From: Typha latifolia
Taxonomy: Eukaryota; Streptophyta; Magnoliopsida; Poales; Typhaceae
Direction: 5' to 3'
DNA: 64,000 nucleotides
Assembly: GCA_019914945.1 (NCBI GenBank)
Contig: CM034101.1
Span: 15,821,188 to 15,885,187 of the forward strand
Shown here: in pieces, positions 53,148 through 64,000 of the stretch
Position numbering within the stretch: position 1 is the stretch's first letter
How the letters are laid out: each line of letters starts with the position of its first letter
The notes under the pieces: model-generated
Databases searched by the model: none
The model's input: only the letters and a program-made list of their open reading frames with translations
What the model was told of the DNA's origin: nothing
Made by a program: the position numbers and the translations under genes

Positions 53148-53185
<38 letters not shown>
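53148..53185. repeat. (TC)19 microsatellite abutting the RING gene start codon
   Basis: A perfect 38-bp repeat. In the gene's orientation it is (GA)19 ending directly at the ATG, so the last 38 nt of the 5' UTR would be pure GA. Confidence 0.95.
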
Positions 53186-53188
<3 letters not shown>

Positions 53189-56100
53189 CTGTGTGTGTGT
53201 GTGACGGGTGGAATGGTAGAATGGGTCGGGCTCTCTTTATTACGTTGTTTGAGTGTGAGTTAATTATATTTTCACCCACTTAATTATCACTTCATATTAC
53301 TGAATTATATCACTAACCTTCCTCCGTTAAAAATTCAGTTGGAAAAGTATAATGATAAATTAACTAACAAATTAAATGGAAAAAAATATCTTTATTTTTT
53401 TCTCCTCCCATGTTGGAAGTATTTTACAAATTTTTAAAAAAAAATTATTTTAAAATTTAATATTTAGAGAAGTTGTAGAAGTCACTCAAAGAAAAAGATG
53501 GGATGGATATAAAAATAAAATAGTTTCATTACTTTGCTTTAAATACCTCAAAACTATCATGCTATTTTAATGGTTAGTTATCCCATAAATAAGTTAAAAT
53601 AATTATAAATATAAAATAAATTTAATAGCCTTAATTAATTTTGAATGGAAAACTATATTTTAATGTCAACTAATGCTATTTTAGTAGTTTAATGTTTATT
53701 TTCAAAGAAACAAAATATCCTCTATTTAGTTAGCTGCTATTAAGGTAAAATTAACTCAGATTATTTTTAAGATATTAAAAGTATTATGCAATGGTTGAAT
53801 GATAAATATTAATGTGATAATATATAAATGATAGTAAAAGTAAATCATATGGTATTTTTTATTAAAAACTTTTTTTATTAGGAGTGTGAGGAGTTAATTG
53901 TGGCAACGAAAATTAATAAAATGACCGCCTTTGATACCTTAGAAGTTCGAAAGGGACCTAAGAAACTTTGACACGGATGCATGTTAATATCCCATAGTAG
54001 CGACCTACTTTGCACGTGCATGATTCTTATATTAGTCTACGAGGTTAAAGGACAAAAATAAAGGAAAGAAAATCAGGGTCTTGTCTAATTCTAAATACTC
54101 ATCGTGCTCATCCGAATTAAAAAGAAAATTAAAATTAAAATAAAAATTAGACATGCATTTCTCGTGGTAACTTGGAATTTTTTTACTTTCTTTAAATTAT
54201 ATTCTGCTAGCTTGGAAGTATCTATCACATAATTCTTTTTGGTCAAGTGGGATAAGAAAATTTTATTGGTAAGGAGTTGGACTTAAATAGGGGGGGGGTC
54301 TACAAAGACCAAGCCAGGCAGTTTATTTAAACTACACGCAATTCGAATAAAGAGGCTTGTAGTTTAGTAGAATAAAAAGGTCATTAAATCCTTGGTTTTA
54401 TACATAATTTCAAGTTGTTTTCTTTTGCAAGAAACGCTCCCTCCCTCTGTCACCACGTTCGGTGGTCACTGCTGCTTTGATATGCCTGCAAGAAACACCC
54501 AACGGCTTCGTATATAAGCTTGTATCGATCGAGTAGCAATTAAGTCGTACAAAGATGATGGAGCTTTGGGATTTAGCTCCGTAACGAATATAAAAACACC
54601 TTGGGCTTTAAATATGTTATCTATGCGAAACAGCGTCTTTGACTCCAATAATTAGCTGTTAATGAACAGTTCGATCTCATGTAAAGTGGGCAAATGGAAG
54701 GGATCGCTCTTATCGATCTGCAGTACTCTACCATTGGAGTTTACGTACTTTAAAGAACGATGCGCGCAGTAATAATCAAAACCAATACCAATACCACGAT
54801 CGATGGTGATGCCAATTATATGTATCGTCTCCTGCCTTCCACCTGGCTCGTTTGATACATGTGACTTAACAAGCAGTAACCTGATCATCAACTTGAACCC
54901 AATAATTGCTATGTTTGTTGCAAATGAACTCTGTCCAGCTCATCAGCAAATGTGACAGTGCAATCGTGGAAGTCTGGCAGTGCATAATAATGCTACGATT
55001 TAGGTGCACCGTGGCCTGTGAGCACTTGAGCCGTTGCTTGTCGTTTCCTATGTCTGCTAATGTTTGGGTGAGACAGACATGAAAGCTTTCCACTTATGTT
55101 GCGGACTTGGTCTTTTTAATCGGTTAGGAGTCCATACTACGTTTTTTGAAGTAGGAGATTAGTCTGTTCTCTTTCTATCTCGATCTCGATCTCACTGTAT
55201 AACTACAGTGTAGTAGTGACAAAGAAAAGAGAAAATAAGAACATTATGCTAATAATATAGTGCTCAAATGTTTTAAAATGACTTATAATGTATGAGTGCA
55301 ATTTGAATTCGGATCTTAATAAAATTAGTATAATTAGGATATCAGTAAGTTTTTACTTCTAGAAAAAACATGAATAGTTAAAACACTCGCTCGTATTACT
55401 TAGCTTTCAAATTCACACAAGTGTTTACGAGGTTCAAAATAGAGTTTTTTTTTTGTATATACACAAGTTCACAAGCTTAATTGTCCCTCGCTGCGAAATA
55501 AAAAGCATCACACAAAGTGCGAAGAACTTGGTGTTCTTCTCACTTACTTTGTTGTCTCTTAAAATCAACTTAGTCACAACTAAGTTTTATATTTTAGTGC
55601 ATCTAGGTGTAAGTAATTAGTCAAATTAAGAATTAACCATGACACACCGCATGCCCCTTTATCTATTATCATTTTATTCTTCGGTCCCTCGTAAATTCTA
55701 AAAGTCAAGACATATAAAACTTCTAAATTCTAAAAAATATCTATATAAATTTATCAACCGATAGAAAATATTTTGTATAGATTTTTTGAACTAAGAATTT
55801 TCTTAAATTATGAATCTATGTTATAAAAAAATTATAAAATGTTTATAAAAGATAATAATAATAATTTAGTGGGGCTAAGTGTAACTATATTTATTTTCTA
55901 TATGCATATAATTGGTAATAGTAAGCATATATAAAATATAGAAGTGCTGCTTTCATGATATATTCTATGAATCGGCTGCAAATATAGTCGAAGAGGCACT
56001 CCTGTTCGACGAATAAATCGGAATAAGTGGCCCTTTTATGTGGAGTCCCCCTGCTTCTAGAATAAACTGGAATAATACGTGGCCACCATAAGTTTGCCAT

Positions 56101-59100
56101 AGCGTAAAACTTATTCGTAATATTTCGCTCTCAGAGTACGTAACTCTCCTTTTCCCAACCACCGTCCCCAACGTTTGTCAAATATTCAGGTCTCCAAACT
56201 TCCCCCCTACTTTCTTTATGTCATCCATGGCGATAGGATCCACCGGCTTCTCTCTCACCAGCCTCTGTACGTTTGTGAATGCCAACAGGCGTGAGTCATG
56301 TCAAAGAGCAACCATACTAGCAGTGAAGTTAGTTCAAACACTTAACTTTCAAATCTGCAACTATATCATTATATATAATCTTTCCGTGTGTTAAAGAATA
56401 GACACCAATAAGAAATGGGCAGTAGATATGCAGTCTATTGTGTTGGCAATTTAGCGGTTGAGTATACATAACATAACATGTAAGAATTTTAGTCTCCTAT
56501 TAAAAATAGAAAAAAATAAAATGAAATAATTTATATACATTCTTGAGCTTTTTAGTTAAATTTTTTAGTTTTTTTAAATTCCATAGATTGATAATTTATT
56601 CGGTTTTTCAAATTGTTACAACTTGATATCAACAAATAAAGAAAATATAATATTAATATTTTAACAAGTTTTATACTTGGCTGACAAATAGACTGACCTA
56701 CAGTTAAGCACAGTGTCAAGCACACAGAATAACACAAGTATTTTAGTAAGCTAGCAGAAGAGATAAGACATCCGCGTTGAAAATAAGACTTTAACTTGGC
56801 CAACATCGGCAGCATCACAAGAAAGAGCATCAAAAAGCTTGGGAAGAGACATAGGCATAAGTATCTCAATGTCCCACAAAGTAATCACACCATAATAGAT
56901 CTAAAAGAGTCAATTTGTAAAACAAACACAAAACCCTAAAAATAAAAGATTAGGCTAGGCCAAGCAAATTCATATCAGATACAACCCTCACAAACACTAG
57001 ACACCAACAAGCTGGATTAAGACAAAATCTCACAAGAAATGCAAAAGCACACAAATAGAGTCTAACTTGACAAAAAAATGAAAAATACCTAACTCCAACG
57101 ATTGTTGTTACAGAAAGTACCCTCATGAGTGGTGTTGGCTGGAGGGAGAGATTTATATTGACGATGCCGATGAGTGTCGACAACACGAGGGTGAAGGATT
57201 ATAGGAGGCAAGGGTGTGGGGTGAGAACCAAAGGCGGTTGACGGTAGATGTCGACACCAACTATGGAGCGGGGAGGCAGAGTTGAGTTGTGACATTTATA
57301 TCAAATTATATTTCACTTGGATTAAAACTCTCCTATCCCCCTAATAGTAATTTACTTCACACAATTTTTTGAAATGAGCTAAACTTGATCAATTATATCA
57401 GACTGAAATTTAATTTCAAGATGAGCTTAACCATAAGCGCTGCTCAGGCTCAGATTAGCGAGGCTCGAATATATATATATATATAATTTGATTATATATT
57501 TTATTAAGTTTAATTCAAGCTCAACCTAGATTGGAACTTGATTCTGATTTAATTTAAAATAAATTTAAAATTATTTGTCAGGTGGAACAAAATAGGCTCA
57601 AACTCGAAATATAATCTTCAAATTGGTCAAGCTCGGCTCGATAACGGCCCTAATAATGTGGGGCTACGGAATTGGTCTTTGTCAAATGAGTGATTGACAC
57701 CCAAAGCCTGTGGACAGTTGCAAGCTCGTGAATGACGACTTGGTCAATCGTTCCATCTTCGGTTGTAGCTAGATTGTAGTTTAGATATCAATTTAATTGT
57801 TTTGAGATAAGAGGACTTGTTCTCGGAAATGATCCAAATATTTTCTTATATTAATTACGGATTGCTCGACATTCATTCATGTGGGCCAAATCCAAATGAC
57901 CTAAATATGTTTAGGCTAAGATCTTCAAGAAGCCGAAATTGGGCCTCCCATGACATCACGTTAAATGGGCTTGAACAAGTTTGGGCATACACGTGTATAC
58001 TCAGCAGGTTTGACTTTGCTTGTCTAGTCGGTGAGAATCCCTTTCATATTTTTTGTGGGTTCATGTCTTTGTTCTCTTTCTTTTGTCTTAATATAAATTT
58101 TTGTTATTTTTTAGTGGGCGATTATTGATGTTTTTCTTTATTTTAATTAGCCTTTATTTGCATCATATTTGTTGTAATTTTTAGGTGTTAATAAATTGCT
58201 CCACTCTTATCGAGCTTTCTTTGAAAAGAAAAACATAAACTTTTTACTCGGACGAGGATAATTAAGGCAGAGTGCAAAAGATTGCCAAAGGAATCCAAGG
58301 ATTCGGTAAACTTGGATTATAAGAGGAAGAAAAAGTACTAGTGCTTATTCCACACTAATTAACGGGCTTAGAAAAGAGTGGAACTCATGGCAGCCAATTA
58401 ACCCATTAGATACTCCAAAGACTTTAGTATTGGGAAAATTTTAATTCATATTCTAATAACAACAGAGGCGCTATCAAACTGTAAGGTGGAAGTCCTGGTC
58501 GAAGGGGGCGGGGCGGGGCCCCAATCCATTTAAAAGTTCATTATAAATGCTTCATCATCTTGACAAAGAGACGGCTCTCGCACGACATTTTTGTCTAAGA
58601 TGTTGCCGTCTAGAAACAAACATTAGTAAATCCTGCAGCCCTATTGGCACGAGTTGAGTCAGGACTCAGGAGTCACTTGCCGAGCCTCGATTCTCGTCAT
58701 CTATCTTGGATTTTACATCCAGTATGCTTAAGGAATGACTAAATTAATCAATCTTTTCTCCGTTAATCTCGCTGCGACGTGATGTGAAGCAACTGGGAGA
58801 AATTCTTGGATCTGGACATCGTTTGCCCGAAGTTTCCACGCTAGAAACTAGACAAAGACTTCTTTCCACGATTTATACAGTGAGGTCAATTCGTAGTGTT
58901 TGGGGGGATAAGAAATTATTATTATGTATCGTTTAGTTTAAGGATAAAATCAGTTTATTCTTAAAATAAGATGTCTATTCTAGAATAATATCACATAAAG
59001 ACATTCTATATCAAAATATTTTCAGTATATACATCTTTAAAATGTTAAATATATTTTAGTCTTTATAGTATTACAATGTTCAATATAGAAGAAACCTTTA

Positions 59101-59898
59101 AAATATGAGACAGTATATTACAATGAATAATACATAAATAAAATGTGGATAAGAAACCTTTTTATTACACTTTTCTCTTCTCATCCCAACCGTCAAACCT
59201 GGGATAAGAAAATTGATAAAGTTTGTTTATCACTTTTTCTTTTTATCTTAATAAGTTACACCTATTTAACTTTAATTGTTATAAAATAAAAATATTAGCT
59301 AAGCTCAAGACAAGTCTGAGTCAGCTCAATTATTTTGATAGTCTTATAACTAAGAAGCACAAGAAATCTAGTCAGTGACACCGCAAATAAAAAACTTTTT
59401 TCATCGTTTAAAATTTAATATAAATATTTAAGTCCTACCAAACTTTTTTAAACATATTAATTAAGCTTTCTATGCCCAGCATAGATTTCATGTTGTATAT
59501 ATCACATATATATTATTTGAAATTAAACACCGTCGAAATATTACTTTAATCATTATGTTGCGAAGCTGCTTCTCCCGGCTACCATATTATTAAGCTATCA
59601 ATTGAGCCAAGATCTCTCGGTCTAAGTCTACATGATTTTAAAATGTAATAGACCCTTTGCATATTATTTTCATATTTAAGTTTTAAAAATGTAAAAGACC
59701 CTATACAAACATAAATTACATCCTACACGATTTTGCTGACATGGCAAACAAATTTAAGGCACTGCCAGGAAACCAAGACGCAATAGGTAAATAATGATAA
59801 TTTAGGGTTCAAATTTCCCAGCACTATAATAACAACGGATTCCCACTTCCATCGTCCATTCTCACCTGACAACCCCACTAGAGAAACCCCCCCAAAAA
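53186..59898. other. long divergent intergenic region, RING / LysM kinase
   Basis: 6.7 kb, AT-rich, with no recognised gene. A segment at 54430-55090 is less AT-rich and has minus-strand frames without family resemblance. 57360-57660 has repeated GCTCAGGCTC/AGCTCGGCTCG-type words and an AT run (57470-57485), as in decayed plant repeats. 58900-59215 may be an old transposon. The last 100 bases are C-rich and probably the leader of the LysM kinase gene. Confidence 0.45.
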
Positions 59899-62199
59899 AT
59901 GGCGGCTTTCTACTCCTTTCTCCTCTCCCTCCTCTCTCTCCTCCTCCTCCTCCTCCCGTTCTCGTTATCCCAGTCCAATCCCTCGCCCGAAGGCTTCAAG
60001 TGCTCTTCCAACCGCACCATCTACCCCTGCTCGTCCTACGCCCTCTTCCTCGCCGGCCTCGGCATAAGCCCACTCGACCTTGTATCGGTCGGCGACCTCT
60101 TCGATATAAGCCGCCTCATGGTGGCTCGCACGAGCAACTTATCCATCTCCTCTATTCCACGCGAAGGACAACCTCTCCTTATCCCCTTGACCTGCGATTG
60201 CTCTAGTAGTTATAACCATTCTTATTCCCTTGTACAGTACCAGATCAACGCTGGTGACACCTTCATCATCGTCTCCAGCGAAAAGTTCCAGAATTTGACG
60301 GTCTACCCCGACGTTGAATTCGTTAATCCCACTCTTGTCCCCACCAATCTCACAATCGGGGTCATGGTTAACTTTCCTATCTTTTGCCAGTGTCCAAATC
60401 CAGGGGATAAGGTGCTCGGGCTAGTTACTTACGTATTCCGGCCCTCGGATAATTATTCCTCGATCGCATCGAATTTCGGCACCGATACCAAATCCTTGAT
60501 CTCCTTGAACGGTCCGGAGAGCTCGGTTGTTGCGTTTTCGACTATACTGGTTCCTATGCCTCAGTTTCCGCCCCCTCTGCTCAAGAACGCCTCGGCGTTG
60601 GCGACTTCTCCTGCGCCCGCGCCCTCGTCTACGACTCCATCTGTCGTTGAGAAGAAGAATGACAGGAAAGGGGTGATCATTGGCTTATCCGTGGCCTTGG
60701 GTGTTCTCGGAGGCCTTTGGTTGCTGATGCTGCTTCTGGCGGGTTGGTACTGGAGGTGGTCGTCTTTGGACGGGAGGAAGAGAAGAGGGGAGGGAGGTGG
60801 GATAGGGAAGAGAGGGGAAAATAGGTTCGAGAATAGCGCGCCGGAGATGAAGCTGATGGCGGATATCTCGGAATGGTTGGACAAGTACAAGGTGTTCCAA
60901 ATCCAGGAGCTGCGGAGAGCCACGTCGGATTTCGATTCTAGTAGCTTGATACAGGGGACGGTGTACAAGGGGATTATCGACGGGGAAGTGTTTGCTGTGA
61001 AGAAGATGAAGTGGAACGCCTGCGATGAGCTCAAGATACTGCAGAAGGTAAGACCCAGTCAAAACAACCCACTCCTATGATATATCGCTTTCGTGCTTGC
61101 TTTTGAATAGCATTAATTTGACTGACTGAAATTTAGATGTGTCATTATACATTTATACCTCTCTTCAACCCTTCATTTGTCACATGCTATGTAAACTACC
61201 TCTCAACATTAACGACGCATGCAATACTATGAACTCTACTTTGGTGCCACCGTTAGCTTTATACCATGCTTGATAAGAGCTTAAAGTAAGTTTGGACTCT
61301 TAACAACCATGATGCAATCATTATGCCCAATGTTTTGGCTCACCTACTATTCTGGTTTTCGCCACCAGCAATGTCGGTTTCATTATAGAGATTCTTATTA
61401 TGTAGTTTAAGTGCTGATGGTTAATTTGTTTGTTCTCCCCACCAAAACGTACCAAAACCAAAAGGTAAACCACACCAACCTGGTCAAGCTCGAAGGGTTC
61501 TGCATCGACCCCGAAGCCGGCACGTGCTACCTCGTGTACGAGTACGTGGAGAACGGCTCCCTCGACTCCTGGCTCCGCGACCCCGCCGCCGCCCGCAAGC
61601 TCACCTGGCGCGCGCGGCTCCGGGTGGCGCTCGACCTGGCGTACGGTCTTCAGTACATCCACGAGCACACGTGGCCCCGCGTGGTTCACAAGGATATCAA
61701 GACCACCAACGTCCTCCTCGACGCCAAGCTCCGCGCCAAGATCGCTAACTTCGGCCTCGCCAAAACCGGCCTCAACGCCGTCACCACCCACATCATTGGC
61801 ACGCAGGGCTACATCGCCCCTGAGTACCTCTCCGACGGTCTCGTCACCACCAAAATGGACGTGTTCGCCTACGGGGTCGTGCTGCTCGAGTTGGTCTCCG
61901 GGAAGGAGGCGATGAACGAGGAAGGGGTGGCGCTGTGGGCTGAGGCGGAGGAGATGCAGTTATCCGCTAGTAGGAAGGGGGCGAGGGTCATCGGGTGGAT
62001 GGAACAGGCGATAAGGGAGCAATCGTGCCCCGTGGATAGCGTGGTCAGCGTGGTCAACGTGGCAATGGCCTGCCTGCAGAAGGATCCATCGAAGCGGCCG
62101 AGCATGGTGGAGGTGGCGTACACGTTGTCCAAGGCTGATGAGATGTTCTCGGATTACTCCGGGGATAGCCTTGGTAGTGCAGATTTAGTCGCAAGGTGA
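59899..62199 (+). CDS. LysM receptor-like pseudokinase (LYK4/LYK5 type)
   Basis: Two exons, 59899-61047 and 61465-62199, join to 1884 nt, 627 aa. A signal peptide (1-24) precedes a Cys-paired ectodomain with CDC and CQC motifs separating LysM-like repeats. Then come a Pro/Ser/Ala linker, one membrane span (about 257-285) and a kinase-like domain. The kinase fold is complete but the catalytic parts are not. The glycine loop reads SSLIQGTVYKG, with only one of three glycines. HRD is HKD (458-460), and DFG is NFG (478-480), so the Mg-binding Asp is lost. The lysine (AVKK) and APEY remain. This pattern is normal for LYK4/LYK5-group proteins, which bind chitin or related oligosaccharides and signal by pairing with an active LysM kinase such as CERK1. 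Ligand is inferred from family. Very GC-rich, intact. Confidence 0.92.
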
Positions 62200-63154
62200 A
62201 AAGGGGTTATATTATATTATATTATATATATATATATGTGTGTGTGTGTGAATAGAACTTATTAGCTATAGAGTAATATTAATAAGGGGTGTCTTAGATA
62301 AACCATGTTAGGAATAAAGACTACTTTGAGATGCTAAGATCTTTATATGTGATTGTGAATGGGAGGGAAAGGGAAACGAAAGAGGAGGGGTTGGGGGGAG
62401 AGAAAAAGGCAATTTTATCTTTCAGTCCAATCTATTCCGGTGCCTTTCTTGTTTGTTGTGACAAAAGCATATGGAATTTTGCAGTCTGTCCTCGAGCTGG
62501 GAATTAATAATGCATTGATTATATTATTTAGTCCAGCAAATTAATAGAAGAAAAGGGACAGAGTCGCACATGCGCGCTTATCCGTGTACTGCAACATGTC
62601 GATCTTTTTCTCTTTTCAGATTTGCCTTTTTATTAAGGAAAAAAAGAGAGGGATTAGTAGATTACCATTCCAGTACCTCCCATGACCATCTTTGCAATAG
62701 AGTTTTGGTCATATAATATTGTTCCCAGTAAGATGATTACGCTTATTACGAACATTTAATCCATCGGCAATAATACTGCCTTCAGATACCCCACCACCTC
62801 CCTCGCAGTATAGTCTATACGACTTTACTTTGATCCCAAAATGCCACCGTCCCATAATTCCCTCCCTGCACTGTTGGCTGTTATCTTTTATAGAGATTCG
62901 GATACCAAAACCCAGATCAGACTCCCATAATTACCTTGCTCCTATTGACTTCTTTCCTTGATACCCCTCCCTGTGTCTTCCCCTCTCTTCCTCAATCCCA
63001 ACGACAAGCCCCAGTCCATTGAGCCGATCGCCCATCTTTCTTAATATCCCAATTCTGCCCCCCGATCTCTCTCTCTCTCTCTCTCTCCGCTCATCAAAAG
63101 ACGACAACCGCATCCGTGGGGCGAGGGGTGGGAGTTACTAAGCCCCTCTGTCCC
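62200..63154. other. intergenic, LysM kinase to BTB gene
   Basis: It starts with a (TA)n(TG)n microsatellite at about 62206-62250 in the kinase 3' flank. It ends in the BTB gene leader, which has a (TC)11 run at 63066-63087. No gene seen. Confidence 0.6.
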
Positions 63155-64000
63155 ATGGCAGCGCCCGTTCACCACAAAACCCAAATCCAAACCCATACCC
63201 AGAACCAGACCCAAACCCACTCCTCCAAATCCAAGCGCCGCGAGACCACCATCACCACCGCCTCCCCTTCCCCCACTCACGTCGTCGTCTCCGACGCTGC
63301 CTGGTGCTGCGCCCCGACTCTCGCCTCCTCCTCTTCCTCTTCCTCTTCCTCCTCCTCCTCCTCTCCTTCTACTCATCCATTTCCTCCTCCTCCATTACCT
63401 CCTCCCCACATTCCCGACCTCGAGCCTTGGGTTCCACCAGCCATGGACGCGAACCCGAATGCTTCTTTCCCAGCTTACCCAGCTTACCCCTCGAGCTATA
63501 CCAAGTTCAACTCGGCACTCAATGCCGGGCTCCTCAACCCAATGTCCCCGCCTCCCCTACCCCTCGATAAGACTCGCTCTAGCCCGACGCTCTTCGACAT
63601 GATGGCGAACGAGCAAGACTACCACCCTCGTGGGAACCACCCTGTTCCACCTATGCCTCCTCCACCTCCAGCTCGAACCCAAGACCGGCAACTCCTCCTC
63701 CAAGAAAGAGTCGCCGAGATCCTTGGGAGTTGTAGCCCTGGGAACCAGTTTAACGATCCGGATTCCAGCGATGTGCGCCTGACTCTCACATCCAAGGATG
63801 GGTTGACTGTTTCGCTCAACGTTCACCGCCACATCTTGGTCGCTCATAGCCGCTTCTTTGCCGCTAAGCTTTCGGATCGGTGGTCAAAGCAGCAGAGATC
63901 TCTCCCCCACCTTGTCGAGATCTCCGATTGCGATGACGTTGACGTGTATATCGAGACCCTTCGGCTCATGTATTGCAAGGATCTCCGGCGGAGACTCATG
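63155..64000 (+). CDS. BTB/POZ domain protein (At1g63850-like), 5' part only
   Basis: The frame opens at ATG 63155 and is still open at the window end (282 codons seen). The first 200 residues are low complexity: Gln/Thr-, Ser- and Pro-rich, with a run of Ser from a TCC repeat near 63330-63370. From about residue 206 comes the BTB fold: [38 protein letters not shown], then [28 protein letters not shown]. This matches plant At1g63850-type proteins, thought to act as substrate adaptors for CUL3 ubiquitin ligases (family knowledge; the substrate is unknown). The 63155 ATG is the first in frame after the CT-rich leader, but an internal ATG at 63443 is an alternative start. Confidence 0.88.
   Translation, partial: MAAPVHHKTQIQTHTQNQTQTHSSKSKRRETTITTASPSPTHVVVSDAAWCCAPTLASSSSSSSSSSSSSPSTHPFPPPPLPPPHIPDLEPWVPPAMDANPNASFPAYPAYPSSYTKFNSALNAGLLNPMSPPPLPLDKTRSSPTLFDMMANEQDYHPRGNHPVPPMPPPPPARTQDRQLLLQERVAEILGSCSPGNQFNDPDSSDVRLTLTSKDGLTVSLNVHRHILVAHSRFFAAKLSDRWSKQQRSLPHLVEISDCDDVDVYIETLRLMYCKDLRRRLM

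Noticed and set aside
54466..55093. Cluster of three minus-strand frames in a less AT-rich stretch
   Set aside because: No family resemblance, no convincing splice joining, and each frame is under 80 codons.
58915..59215. MITE-like inverted ends (CGTTTAGTTTAAGGAT against GTTTGACGGTTGGGAT)
   Set aside because: The match needs gaps and no consistent target duplication was found.

Overview
This is a 64 kb piece of a plant nuclear genome. Genes are split by GT-AG introns and spaced by AT-rich intergenic DNA, and every recognisable protein belongs to a land-plant family. Several genes have very GC-rich first exons that fall in GC downstream (BCH, DUF604 glycosyltransferase, RING-H2, LysM kinase, BTB gene). 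That gradient is typical of monocots, so a monocot is the best guess; I cannot name the species.

Layout, left to right. At 0.7-1.3 kb lies a 5'-truncated LINE remnant bounded by an 11-bp target-site duplication. A membrane receptor-like kinase of the At1g01540/At4g01330 type (-, 2403-5329) stands head to head with a DUF2358 gene (+, 7592-9900). Next is an unannotated RNA locus at 10.8-11.4 kb: a telo-box and TATA box followed by three box C/D snoRNAs. One is a U18 homologue, and one carries an snR77/SNORD65-type guide for 18S rRNA. A long REVEILLE/LHY-CCA1-like MYB gene (-, 12902-21271) carries an LTR element with a nested MITE in one intron. It is head to head with a beta-carotene hydroxylase gene (+, 23157-24738). 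A group-B (MPK4-like) MAP kinase (+, 26022-29470) has a changed activation loop, TLY instead of TEY. It converges on a ferric-chelate reductase gene (FRO, -, 30660-33419). A mitochondrial MscS-like channel gene (MSL1-type, +, 37207-42451) converges on a DUF604 glycosyltransferase gene (-, 44246-46227). Then come a small RING-H2 E3 ligase gene (-, 52551-53147), a LysM receptor pseudokinase gene of LYK4/LYK5 type (+, 59899-62199), and the 5' part of a BTB/POZ gene (+, 63155 to the window end).

Exon boundaries for the complete genes were set by hand from GT/AG sites, reading frame and family conservation. Each reconstructed CDS is a whole number of codons ending in a stop. These are ordinary, independently promoted plant genes, not an operon. 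Two functional themes can be named without proof of linkage: chloroplast and clock biology (REVEILLE, BCH) and signalling or stress (receptor kinases, MAPK, E3 ligase, LysM receptor). The observations most worth following are the snoRNA cluster, the MAPK with a changed phosphorylation loop, the LTR element whose two LTRs give the filled and empty site of a MITE, and three nearly pure poly(T) insertions flanked by 15-17 bp duplications.
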